Shown here: positions 1-24,520 of the stretch, in pieces | Numbering within the stretch: position 1 is the stretch's first letter | Layout of the letters: every line of letters starts with the position of its first letter | NCBI GenBank assembly: GCA_030144725.1 | Contig: JASKMD010000022.1 | Coordinates: 822,646 to 886,645 of the forward strand | Direction of reading: 5' to 3' | Length of the DNA: 64,000 nucleotides | Source of the DNA: Haematococcus lacustris | Taxonomy: Eukaryota; Chlorophyta; Chlorophyceae; Chlamydomonadales; Haematococcaceae | The notes under the pieces: generated by a model | What the model saw: only the letters and a program-made list of their open reading frames with translations | Databases searched by the model: none | What the model was told of the DNA's origin: nothing | Position numbers and translations under genes: made by a program

Positions 1-14721
<14,721 letters not shown>

Positions 14722-15165
14722 GGTTGATGGGGGACACTGCTACGCTGCTTGAGCGCGTGAGGGGAGCTGCTTGCGCCACTCCGCACCAGTTCCGGCGCGG
14801 CCCTGCGCCTTCTGCGACGTGCGGGCCATGCTTTACTCCCCTGTGGCGTTGCTAGGCCAAGGATTTGTAGTAGGAACCTTGGCTCGGTCATGCACCGGTG
14901 GCCTACCTTGCATCACGCATAATGTCATTTTTCTACGTAGATTAGGTCCAGTGCTGGATGTGGTGAGTATCGCTACTGGTGGGTTGCACTATTGTGTTGT
15001 AACTAGTAGCAGTGACGATGAGTAGGGTGGGCTCATCGACACTGTCATCCCTATGTTTTGCCATGCACGCACGGTGGCGACTGAACGGCAGCACGGTACA
15101 TGAAGCTCCGCAAGAACAGCTAATGCAGTCAAAAACCTAAAGCTCGGCCAAGGTTGACTCGTGAA
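14722..15165. promoter_or_regulatory. Shared intergenic region between divergent VPS13-like and HDDC2-like genes
   Basis: These 444 bases separate two start codons pointing away from each other, so both promoters and 5' UTRs must lie here or overlap neighbouring exons. I see no clear TATA box or named operator. The call rests on gene arrangement only. Confidence 0.45.
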
Positions 15166-17980
15166 ATGCTTCGCCATACATTTCAGCGGTGCTCATCACG
15201 CAGTATGCGCGCCACTATGGCGCTCGCCACGACTGCCCCGGTCACAACCCAAAGTCGAGCAGTTCCCACGCCAGCTAGCACAATTGACTTCCTTCTGCTC
15301 CTTCAGAATCTCAAGGTAGGGAGGGCTTTCGATGTCTTGACTGGCTGGCGCCAGGACTAAGGACCTGCTGCGTGCTGTGCGCCTCAGACAACCAAGCGTA
15401 CTGGCTGGGTCATCAGAGGAGTGCCAGCTCCTGAAAGCATAGCAGGTGAATGACGCAGCTGGACAGAGACCACCGCTAGAGCTCATTTGTTGTCATGCAA
15501 GCTCCCTTGCTGTATTATCTCTATGTGTGGCGTGTGTGTCTATCTTTGCCATCTCATCGTTCATGGTAGGCATAGTCTTGCCTGGATCGCAGATCACATG
15601 TACCGCATGGGGATGATGTCTCTGGTGGCCAGTGGCAGCGAGCTGGACCAGGCGCGATGCGTGAAGATGTCCATAGTGCACGACGTGGCGGAGGCCATCG
15701 TGGGCGACATCACCCCGCACTGCAAGGTCAGCTGGCTTGCCACGCAGTGGTTGTGCACAGATCTTGCACAACTTGCATCCTTGCACCAGCCATCCAACTG
15801 TCAGCTTGCTGCCACACATGTTCTTGTAGGATTGTTATGCTATGGTGATGGGTGTGGGTGGCTTTCGCATGCCTTTAGGCTGGCAGTGACAGCGCAGCTG
15901 ATGACAGCGCAGCTGATGACAGCGCAGCTAATGACAGCGCAGCGCAGGACATGCATCACGCATGATATAGCTCGCTGTTTGTGCTGTGCCACCTACCGCA
16001 TGAGATTCACCTACACTTCAGCGTTACCAAAGCGAATCACCGTTTGTTTGAGCAAGCGGACGTCACCATACCCGTAGTAACACCATCAAGTCACCAAGCA
16101 AGTGAATAAAGTAGCCTCACGTATAGGCAGCATTGAAGACATGTGCTGATGGATTGCTTAATGAGCAGAGCAGTCTTTGATTGCATGGCTGGCTGCCGGC
16201 AGCTGGGTGATGCATGTTGGTGGCTGGCTGTTGCTGTCTCCCTGTCATATAGACCTGTCATATCTAATTGTAGCGTTTGCTATGTATCGACCTGAGCCAC
16301 ATGGTCGGCAAACAGAAATGGAAACGCGTATGCCTGGTACAGGTGTCCCCAGAGGAGAAGAAGCGGCTGGAGGCTGACGCGGTGGCCCAGATCCAGAGCA
16401 TGCTGGGGCCGGACACACGGGCAGGTGCGCCCTGGCCAGCGTGGCCAGCGTGGCCAAAGGGCCTAAAGCCACAAGGGCTGAGGCTGGGCCCGCCCCCCAG
16501 TGCTAGTCACACACCCACCGGGTATACAGAAGTGGCCCTGGCATTGAGTCCTGGCACTCGTATGGTGTGGGGTGCGCCGCATGGGGTATGCACGTCTGGG
16601 TAGCACCATGCATCATTCTGTTGGAGCCCCTTTCACTGAGCAAGTGCATTCCTCACTCAACTGGCATTCCAGCATATCTGTCCTGATTCACACGCAGCAC
16701 AAGAGGTGAGCGAGCTGTGGCGCGAGTACGAGGCAGCTGCCAGCCCAGAGGCCCAGTTTGTGAAGGACATGGACAAGATAGAGATGATCCTGCAGGTGAG
16801 GGGCTGGGGCGGCTAGACCCACACGGTGGTGGTGGTGGTGGTGGTGGTGGTGGTGGTGGTGGTGGTGGTGGTGCAAAGCTGGAAGCTCACGCAGCCAGAA
16901 GGAGAGCAGCACGAGCAAGGAGGTGTGTCACGGACCAGCTTCCACGGCACCTAGCTCGTTGCTCAGTCATTCTGTGAGGTGGTGAGGCGAGCCCTCTGCC
17001 AGCATATACAATCGCACTCTTACTGGGAGCTCTCTGCCAGCACATACAATAGCTCTCTGCCTTGCGTGCTGCTGCACTGCTCCTCCAGGCGTATGAGTAT
17101 GAGGGCCTGCAGCAGGGCCTCAACTTGCAAGAGTTCTATGACGGCACAACAGGGCGCTTCAAGACTGAGGCAGGGTGGGTTACACTTGCATGGTCGCACT
17201 CCCGCACCTCACACAGCCATCAATGCTTGATGGAAGGGGCGCCTCACTATAACCATTGTGGTGCATGTAACACCACAGTGGAGCGCATGCCTCCCATGCC
17301 ATTGAAAACTGCTCATTTCTTAGTGTGCATGAGCCAGGGCTGTGCTTGTGTCATTGCTGGTTGTCATTGTTGCTACAGCAGCATCTTGGTCACGATGAGC
17401 AAGGCAATGTGCTTGAGAAAGGTCGAAGATTAGATGGCTCTCCGGCATTGGAACAGGGTGGCTGCCTCCTGTCATGCTGCTGTTTGTTGTTCTTGTTGCC
17501 CACCTGCCTGCTTTGCAGCTCATAAGGATATGGCCCAGGTTTATACACTCAACTTCCTAGCTCGCCCCTACTCAGTCCAGCTCAAAAAGTAGATAAGGCA
17601 ATGGGATGAAAACAATAGCTCAGGCTGAAGGTGTCTTTTTGATAGCGCAATGCACGACAGTGCAGTCAGCAAAACAAACATAGTTAGCGCAAGGCGACCC
17701 CTAATACATGGCGTACGCTCTCAATAGCATCTAGCAATGGGGCAGGGTGCCTACCCCAGTCATGCTGCCACCCGTCTCTTGGGCCTGCAAGCAGCAGTTT
17801 CGAGATTGATACTCAGTCCAGTCAGCTGCCCTCCTCATGTGCCCTGCCTGAAATACTCGTGATTGCAGGAAGGCTCTGGCAGCAGAGGTGCTTGCTCGCC
17901 GGCAGGTCAGAAGAGCCTCAGCGGTGGAAGGGCCTGGCCCAGCAGCAAGCTCTGGCCCAGCAGCAGCATCAGGGCTGTGA
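15166..17980 (+). CDS. HDDC2: HDDC2-type HD-domain 5'-deoxynucleotidase
   Basis: HDDC2/YfbR-family enzymes are metal-dependent HD phosphohydrolases that dephosphorylate (deoxy)nucleoside monophosphates. Seven exons: 15166-15315, 15388-15445, 15593-15726, 16343-16424, 16698-16795, 17089-17174 and 17869-17980. Together they give 720 nt, 239 residues, with every junction in phase and GT-AG borders. Recognisable blocks are TKRTGWVIRGVPAPESIA, DHMYRMGMMSLV (His71), SIVHDVAEAIVGDITP (His99-Asp100, Glu103), VSPEEKKRLEADA, ELWREYEAA, FVKDMDKIEMILQ (Asp167), and the family-typical NLQEFYDGTTGRF. All expected metal and catalytic residues are present. The N-terminal 30 or so residues are Arg/Ser/Ala/Thr-rich and may be an organelle targeting sequence. 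The protein is about 35 residues longer than the human enzyme, from both ends. It is divergent from the VPS13-like gene. Confidence 0.93.
15889..15944. repeat. Short tandem repeat in HDDC2 intron 3
   Basis: Four near-identical copies of a 15-16 base unit (GACAGCGCAGCTGAT) in the intron between the exons ending at 15726 and starting at 16343. Confidence 0.7.
16826..16872. repeat. (GGT)n microsatellite in HDDC2 intron 5
   Basis: About fifteen uninterrupted GGT triplets just downstream of the donor at 16796. Intronic, so the poly-His and poly-Gly frames across it are not coding. Confidence 0.9.
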
Positions 17981-18557
17981 TGGCATGTTGCCAGTGACCT
18001 GCTGGCTGGCTGTGCTCTGGCGTGAGGCAGGATGCTGAGGAGGGCAGGTGAAGGCAGCGCACATTCGCACAGTGTGCACCACTGCCTAGCAGACCCTGCA
18101 CCCTGGCGGCTGACCTGCTGGCTGGATGTGTGCTGGTGTGAGGTGGGGTGTTGAGGGGGCCTCCTGATGGCAGGGGCACTTGCTGCCAGTTCCCATTGCA
18201 GCCTGGCAGCCCTTCACCACGGGCAGCCTAGCAGACCTCTGGCAGCTGGACTAGATGAACCATTGCAGACGTAAGAAGAGACGCGAGGGGATGCCTTGCA
18301 GCAGGCTGCTCCCATTGGTCGAAGGTCCTGTTTTGCAGCTGGAGGCATGACAGTAAGCTGCTGCACCCCACCCCTTCAACCCGAAGTTGGTGAAGCTGAG
18401 GTGGTGGAGTGTGGGTGGCTGCTGTAGCAGGAACATGCTGTCTGTGGCCAAAGCTTGAGAGGCTCTACAGTGAGCACTGGCAGCCATCTGGTAGCTGGGC
18501 TCACTGACTGGGATTGAGAGTCATTGCAAGCATAAGGAGATGAACGAGAGAGCAAGG
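17981..18557. other. Downstream region of HDDC2 with imperfect tandem duplication
   Basis: No gene seen. Two diverged copies of a unit of roughly 116 bases start at about 17999 and 18115, both opening CTGCTGGCTGG. The region probably includes the HDDC2 3' UTR and ends where the foldback arm begins. Confidence 0.5.
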
Positions 18558-18883
18558 CTTGGGTGGTCTCACCGCTGCCAACGTTGTCTACCCGTCGTAA
18601 CGGATGAAGGGATGCATGCTCGGGACATTGCATGTATGCATTTAATGATGTGGTATTTGAACATGAGCCAAGCATCATTAGGCATGAAGGTATGTAATAG
18701 CAAATGCAGCAGATGTGACGATGTGTGGGACCCTTGTTGGGGACATGTGACCTGATGAGCATGCAGCTTGAGAAGCAGTACAGTCACGGCTGCAGCCTCA
18801 CTCATTCCAAATTTATCTCCTCGCATCAAAACTGCATCCGAGAAAGCAACAAACCCACCCAACAACCATGGTTCAAGAGGTGA
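18558..18883 (+). repeat. Foldback left arm, distal segment
   Basis: This segment is the reverse complement of 29044-29369. Coordinates pair with a constant sum of 47927, with no indels seen. It is the outer end of the left arm, cut off from the rest by the LINE at 18884-24506. Identity stops at 18558: the next base outward differs and the flanks (CAAGG versus TCATT) share no target-site duplication. The last 14 bases, GGTTCAAGAGGTGA, are the left LINE target-site copy. Confidence 0.93.
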
Positions 18884-18919
18884 TGATGATGTGGCTTACA
18901 CCGCTTAAGCCGTCAGCCG

Positions 18920-21900
18920 TTAGGCTGCTAGGCCGCCCTCCCCCTCTAGGGGTTCGGGACTTTCTGTAACGCATTTCATAGCAAGGTGCACAAACAAAGG
19001 TGCACATGGGCTCAACATGAAGTCATGCAAGTTCTCATTATTGTTCTGTAAAGTCATGGCAAACTCCGGCTGCTCCCTGATGGAACTCGTGGCAGTGCAC
19101 TCAAAGATGAAATGCATGGCGTCATCCACTACCCCCTCTGTGCATCTGGTGCATGTGCGATCAATGAAAGTTACCCCCTCAAACCGAGCCTTCTCCACCC
19201 CCAGACCGCTGTTGCCTAACCTGAACCTAGTCAAGCTCGTGCGAACTTCTGTAGAGAGCTGTCTGTTCAGTAGGTGTGGTGCCATGTGATTGATGCCAAT
19301 GCCGTCCCCATGCTTGAACCATGCAGCATACGAGCATCTCTCCCGATGCACCGTCTCAGGCAGTCTAGGGTCTCCCTCAAACCCAACCCAACGCCTCCCC
19401 CACCTCTCGAGCCACTTGACTTCCATAGCCTTGGTGCCTAGGACCATGTCCGGGCTCAGGGTAAACTCATCCCCCATCAGCTCTCTGGCGGCCAGCTGGA
19501 ACTGAGCACTCCAGCTGGCCTGGCAACTCCTCCCTAATTCCACATCTGCCTTAATGACCCTCATTAACAGGTCACTGTGGGATAGTTTGGCAGTGTTCCA
19601 GAACTTGCATGCAGCCCTAAACCAGTAAAGCTGGAGGGGCAGCTGCCCCAACTCATGCAGCACCATCAGCCCTGACACTGAGCTACGAACCCTGGCAGCA
19701 AACCTGAGAAAGCTGAGCATGCGTGTTTGCACTGGGTTAGAGAGTTGCACACCATGCCCAAGGAAAGCAGTGCCCCAAACCTGGCTGCCATACAGCCCTA
19801 AGGGGAGCACGAACGCTCTGATGAGGTGACACAGGGCAAAAGGATCATGCAGCACCCCATACTCTCTAGCACGGTTGCATGCTTGGCGCATGGCGAGGAA
19901 CATGCCAGCCCTCATATGAGTGGCAGCAAAAGCAGGGGTGGCGCTGGGGTTGAAGTGCATGCCTAAGTACTTGAACTCTCTCACCACAGGCAGGATCTCA
20001 TGCTTGTACCCAATGCAAGGTGCTGCAGTTTGTGAGTTGCCATTGAAAACCATCACCTTTGACTTGCCCACATTGACTGTAAGGTGTTTCCTATCTGCAA
20101 AGCCTTGTAGCTGGCAGACCAACCGCTGCAGCCCGTGGGGCGAGGTGCTCACCAGGGTCAGGTCATCAGCATACATGAAGTGGGTGACAGGTGTGCCTTG
20201 CACCCTCACCGCATCAACAGGGCCTAGGAACTCCTTACTAATGTCGTGAACATAGAGAGCAAACAGGAGTGGGCTGATGGGGCAGCCTTGCTTGACACCT
20301 TGGTCAGGAGTCACAGGGGGGGTGCGGTGGGGGCCATCTATCAGCACATAGTTGTCATCCCTATACAGACCCTCCAGGCAGGCAAGCAAGGGCTGTGGCA
20401 GCTTGATCCCAACCCGCAAGTGCTCCCACAATTGTTGTCGAGGTATGTGGTCATAGGCCTGTTTGAAGTCAATGAAGGCAGTGAAAAGCTTGCGGTGCTT
20501 GGCATCTGCGCTAGCCTTTTGAGCGTGGACAAGATGGCGCAGAATGAACATGGGTTGCATGGTGCTGCGTCCCGGGATGAACCCAAACTGCTCAGCTGGC
20601 AGCACTTTGTGTGTCATGCACCAGGCAGTCAGCACGTGCCGCAAGACGTTAGCATACAGGCGGTACAACACACTACTCACAGCAAGCATTCTGTACTTGT
20701 TGGGGTCTGTGGGGTCTGTGTCCTTGAAAAGGGGGCTGATTCTAGCTACCTTCCAAGCCGCTGGGATACACCCAGTGCGCATCATGCTGTGAAACCATGT
20801 GGCAAGCAGAGGGAGCAACAAGTATGTGGTAACACCCTCCTCAACTGTGCGGGCGTGCTTGATAAAGGGGGCTGGGAGCCCATCCAGGCCAGGTGCTGTG
20901 TCATTGTTGAGCTCACGTAGTTGTGCTTGACAAATAGATGTGATGTTGTCAAGATGGGGCAGCTCATAGGCAGGTGGATGTGTTGTGACAGGGGCAGGGG
21001 CAGGGACAGAGTGAAGTCTGCCTCTCCCAAGAGGGACGGCTTGCAAATGGGCAGGCACAGCTTGCCTGGTCCTAGCTGGCTCAGGGATCACATCGGGTGC
21101 GTCATGTGTCGTATTAGTGGTTGTGAAATAGGCCTGCAGATGCTGATGCCACTTGTCGATGGGAACCATGGACTGCTGGCGTGCGTGCTTGACTCGGAGC
21201 ATCTTGAGTGCATCCCCAGGGTTGTGCTTGAGCATGTCTAGAAGCTTGGCAGCTCTATGCTTGGACCACGCAGACTTAGCTCTAGCAACCAGCCTCCTAT
21301 AGGCCTGCTTTCTAGCCCTGTAAAGGTGCAAGGCCTCCCCGCTACGCAGAGCCTGCCAGAGTGCGGCTTTAGCCTCCTTGCATGACCGGTCAAACCAGGC
21401 AGGCTTAACTGTGGTGTGCTTGTCAACACGTGCTAGTGGGCAGAGCCTTGGCTTAAGCATCCCCGCACTGCCCGCAGCCCGTGATATGATGTCATGCACA
21501 AAGCGGTTGATGGAGTCAGGGTGTGTGCCCTGCTCAACAGCCTGCTTGACAGCCATGACCTCCTCTTCCAAGTCGATAAGGGCACCCACATACCGAGCAG
21601 CATGATCTGGCTTCCATTGGAACTGTGGGCCAGTGTGGCAGTCATCATTGCAGGTGTGGATGGGTGTAGTGGCTTGTGCTGGTGCCTTGAGAGACAGGGT
21701 AATGGGGGAGTGGTCAAACTCATGGCAAGCGTCCGGGAAGGAAGAAGTGTGGCTCAAAGAGTACACAGACTCACTCATGATGATGTGCTCCGTGCGAGTG
21801 CTAGCTCTGCAGGTGCGCTGTCCCATGTCCCCATGTCCCCTACCGGTGGTGGCAACAAGGCCTGTAGCTGATAGCACGTCAATCAACTCCCTGCCCGCTT

Positions 21901-22468
21901 GGTTAGACTTGGCCGGGCCAATCCTAGGCACGCAAAGCTCCGGATGCTGCATGGACCAGCCATGGAGGTCACCTAACTCGCTAAGCTTGCCTAAGTGAGA
22001 GTTCAGGTCACCCATCAGGAGGACATGTGGTGTGTGTGATGTAGCCTCCTGGAGCTCTAGCAGCAGGTGGTTGAAGTGCTCGGAGACATTGTGGGCGGGG
22101 GGTATGTAGCCCACACCCAGCAACACATCACCCTCAAGCCCACACACACACCCTGCCAGCCTGACCCAAAGCAGTTGCATGGCACTGCTGGTGCGCCAGA
22201 GCCTGGCGTGCCTGGCTAGCTCCTTGCGCAGCAGAAGGGCCACCCCCTGACCCGGCACCCCCTGGCGTGAAACAGATGTGTGAAAGGCACTATGGGTGGG
22301 CGCATGCTGCATGAACTCCGCTATCCTATTGCTGCGTGTCTCGCACAGAGCGATGACATCATGCTCGGCCACCAGCCTCCTAATGGCTGTGAACTTGACT
22401 GAGGTAGTGTCATGCTTAAGGCCATTGACGTTGTGGACCGCTAACCTGAGCTCTCGGGGGGCGAGTCC
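18920..22468 (-). CDS. LINE ORF2: APE-type endonuclease, reverse transcriptase, C-terminal Cys/His motif
   Basis: The open frame starts right after the ORF1 stop (UAG, 22471-22469) in the same frame and gives about 1182 residues. Endonuclease signatures in order are LAVHNVNGLK, ALCETRS (catalytic Glu), GDLNSHLG and EFDHSPITL (catalytic His). The reverse transcriptase shows motif A IDFKQAYDHIP, motif B GVKQGCPISPLLFALYV and motif C MYADDLTLVS. Near the C-terminus lies CTRC...MHFIFEC, a zinc-knuckle-like Cys/His cluster. The first in-frame AUG is at 22312, already past the first endonuclease strand and the catalytic Glu. Translation therefore probably depends on UAG read-through or non-AUG initiation. 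The protein nicks target DNA and primes reverse transcription of the element RNA. Confidence 0.93.
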   Translation of the reverse strand, partial: GLAPRELRLAVHNVNGLKHDTTSVKFTAIRRLVAEHDVIALCETRSNRIAEFMQHAPTHSAFHTSVSRQGVPGQGVALLLRKELARHARLWRTSSAMQLLWVRLAGCVCGLEGDVLLGVGYIPPAHNVSEHFNHLLLELQEATSHTPHVLLMGDLNSHLGKLSELGDLHGWSMQHPELCVPRIGPAKSNQAGRELIDVLSATGLVATTGRGHGDMGQRTCRASTRTEHIIMSESVYSLSHTSSFPDACHEFDHSPITLSLKAPAQATTPIHTCNDDCHTGPQFQWKPDHAARYVGALIDLEEEVMAVKQAVEQGTHPDSINRFVHDIISRAAGSAGMLKPRLCPLARVDKHTTVKPAWFDRSCKEAKAALWQALRSGEALHLYRARKQAYRRLVARAKSAWSKHRAAKLLDMLKHNPGDALKMLRVKHARQQSMVPIDKWHQHLQAYFTTTNTTHDAPDVIPEPARTRQAVPAHLQAVPLGRGRLHSVPAPAPVTTHPPAYELPHLDNITSICQAQLRELNNDTAPGLDGLPAPFIKHARTVEEGVTTYLLLPLLATWFHSMMRTGCIPAAWKVARISPLFKDTDPTDPNKYRMLAVSSVLYRLYANVLRHVLTAWCMTHKVLPAEQFGFIPGRSTMQPMFILRHLVHAQKASADAKHRKLFTAFIDFKQAYDHIPRQQLWEHLRVGIKLPQPLLACLEGLYRDDNYVLIDGPHRTPPVTPDQGVKQGCPISPLLFALYVHDISKEFLGPVDAVRVQGTPVTHFMYADDLTLVSTSPHGLQRLVCQLQGFADRKHLTVNVGKSKVMVFNGNSQTAAPCIGYKHEILPVVREFKYLGMHFNPSATPAFAATHMRAGMFLAMRQACNRAREYGVLHDPFALCHLIRAFVLPLGLYGSQVWGTAFLGHGVQLSNPVQTRMLSFLRFAARVRSSVSGLMVLHELGQLPLQLYWFRAACKFWNTAKLSHSDLLMRVIKADVELGRSCQASWSAQFQLAARELMGDEFTLSPDMVLGTKAMEVKWLERWGRRWVGFEGDPRLPETVHRERCSYAAWFKHGDGIGINHMAPHLLNRQLSTEVRTSLTRFRLGNSGLGVEKARFEGVTFIDRTCTRCTEGVVDDAMHFIFECTATSSIREQPEFAMTLQNNNENLHDFMLSPCAPLFVHLAMKCVTESPEPLEGEGGLAA

Positions 22469-24076
22469 CTAGCCCCGACCCTCTCCCACGCCCTGAGCCC
22501 CCACCGCCCTGAGCTTACCCGTAGGAGTCTCCCCAGACGCACCCAACCCCGCTTGATGTCTTGTGCGGTGATTCCCCAAAGGGGGAGAGAGTGGGCGGCT
22601 CTTGGTTGGTGAGCCAGGGGCCGAGTGGCCGCCCCCCCCTTGGGGGAAGGGCGGGGGGGGGGGCAGATGGCTGAGGGCTGCTGCTGTTGCTGCTGCATTG
22701 CGCTGTGTCTGGTTGGGCAGGGTGGGGCGACCTGGTGCCACAGTCTTGGTTGTTGTCTGGCTGGGGCCTGCTGCTGCTGCTGCAGCTGCTGCATTGCGCT
22801 GCACCTGGTTAGGCGAGGCGGGGCGGCTGCCCGGCGCAGCTGTCGTCCCCGGAGCCTTGCCAGCTGGTGCCTGGTTCGATCCCCCTGCTGCTGCTGCTGT
22901 TGCTGTTGCTGCATTGCGCTGCACCTGGTTAGGCGAGGCGGGGCGGCTGCCCGGCACAGCTGTCTTCCCTGCAGCCTTGCCGGCTGGTGCCCGGTCAGGA
23001 CCCCCTGCTGCTGCTGCTGCATTGCGCTGCACCTGGTTAGGCGAGGCGGGGCGGCTGCCCGGCACAGCTGTCTTCCCTGCAGCCTTGCCGGCTGGTGCCC
23101 GGTCAGGACCCCCTGCTGCTGCTGCTGCTGCCCTGCGCTGCGCCTGATTAGGATCTGCAGGCTGGTTGTCCTCTTCCATTGCTGCGGCAGCCGCTGTCGC
23201 ACCCTGCTGCTGCTGTTGATGCTGCTGCTGCTGTTGATGGGTGGCGAGGGACCTTGGTAGGAGAAAAGCTGCAGGCTGGTCCGCAGCCGCATACTCACAG
23301 GCTGCCTCGATGCTGCACTCATCCATGCTCTTCAGGTCTGGCTTGCTGAGGTTGCTGAGGTGGACAAACAGGGGGTAGGTAATCTGCTTCCCCTTCCAGG
23401 TGGTGATGATGGCTGTGCGTGATTTGTTGCACTCAAAGCGCATGCCATGTACAGGGGATCGCACACTGCTCTTATCTACAACTGCCTGCAGCTGACGGCG
23501 AGCTGGCCACACGACCCGCTGTAGCGGACCCTTCCCCAGGTCTGCTGGGAGTGCGGCCTGCTGGGCAGCAGCCAGAACGCTGAGGGCTGAGGCATGGGAG
23601 CCGACACTGACCTTAGCGATAGTCGGGCTAGAGTGCATCACCCGGGCATCAGTGACGCCGACGCTGGTGCACAGAGCCTTGATGGCTGCCTCATCAGGGC
23701 GGGGGGCAAAGAAGACCACCACCCCCGCATTGCTGCGCTGCTCTGTTGCTAGCTGGATGTTGAAGGCCATTGCTGCCAGCTGCACGCTGCAGCGCTGCTC
23801 CACTGAGGCCATCTCTGCCCGCACCTCCCTCGTTTCTCCCTCTAGCTCAATGTGCGCCACACTCAGTTTGGCTACGTCATATTGAACAATCTGCAGCTCG
23901 CTCTTGACTGTCTCGATAGATTTGTTGATGGCAGTTAGCTGCGGCATGACTGTCTGCTGCAGCGTCTGTGTCAGAGTCTGTGTCAGAGTTCGCGCCAGTA
24001 CCTCCTGGAGCCGGGCCTCAGTTATTGGTGAGGCCCCTGCCCCAGTTGGCTGCTGCTGCTCCTGCTGTTGCTGCTG

Positions 24077-24118
<42 letters not shown>

Positions 24119-24346
24119 GTGCTGCTGCTGTTGCTGGTGCTGCTGCCGCTGGTGCTGCTCCCGCTGCTCGTTGAGAAAACGCTCTGTGAGCTGCTCAGAT
24201 AGAGCAATGCGAGCTGCCTCCTCCAGAGTGAAGTGGTCGGCACCCCGGGCTGCTGTTGCCGCTGACTGCTCTGTGGGGGGGTGAGACCGAGGCCTGAAAG
24301 AGGCGAGGGCAGCGAAGGAGTTGCTGAGGGGGGTAGGTTTGGCCAT
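22469..24346 (-). CDS. LINE ORF1: putative RNA-binding/coiled-coil protein
   Basis: ATG at 24346 (MAKPTPLSNSF) opens 625 codons ending in UAG at 22469. Regions in order: a helical segment (FTLEEAARIALSEQLTERF), a long poly-Gln tract from CAG repeats (about 24050-24170), a coiled-coil-like stretch (ITEARLQEVLARTLTQT), and an RRM-like block (GVVVFFAPRPDEAAIKALC) like the ORF1 RNA-binding fold of L1 elements. The C-terminal part has tandem copies of a roughly 36-residue unit containing RAPAGKAAGKTAVPGSRPAS. In L1-type elements ORF1 packages the element RNA. Assignment is by position and architecture; the RRM-like fold is inferred by eye. A short 5' UTR of about 160 bases precedes it. Confidence 0.82.
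22780..23150. repeat. Tandem coding repeats in LINE ORF1
   Basis: Three to four near-identical copies of a unit of about 108-117 bases, each with GCACCTGGTTAGGCGAGGCG on the plus strand followed by CTGCTGCTG runs. They encode the repeated Ala/Gly/Pro-rich C-terminal segment of ORF1. Confidence 0.85.
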
Positions 24347-24520
24347 GTCAGGCGCGGGGCTGAATAGCACAGGTAACTGCTGGAGGCGCCGCAAATGCGG
24401 CTTGCGGCTTATGGCTTGCGGCTTGCACGGCTTGCACGGCTTGCGGCTTGCGGCTTGCACTACTGCTTGCGGCTTGCGGCTTGCCTACTGCTTGCGGCTA
24501 AGAAGAGGTTCAAGAGGTGA

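Larger units (their letters stand above)
18884..24506 (-). mobile_element. Apparently full-length non-LTR retrotransposon (LINE)
   Basis: A 5623 bp insertion on the minus strand, flanked by the 14 bp direct repeat GGTTCAAGAGGTGA (18870-18883 and 24507-24520). The unoccupied site is preserved once at 29044-29057 in the other foldback arm, which defines both borders exactly. It carries ORF1 and an endonuclease/reverse-transcriptase ORF2 without internal stops. The 5' region has a short 7-mer repeat (GCTTGCG-like). The 3' UTR after ORF2 is only about 36 bases, contains TGTAA (the green-algal polyadenylation signal), and ends in a short (ATC)n tail instead of poly-A. The intact ORFs and identical duplications suggest a recent insertion. 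It is L1-like in architecture; I cannot assign the clade. Confidence 0.93.

Noticed and set aside
16688..16977. Poly-His and poly-Gly frames over the GGT run
   Set aside because: The run lies in an HDDC2 intron.
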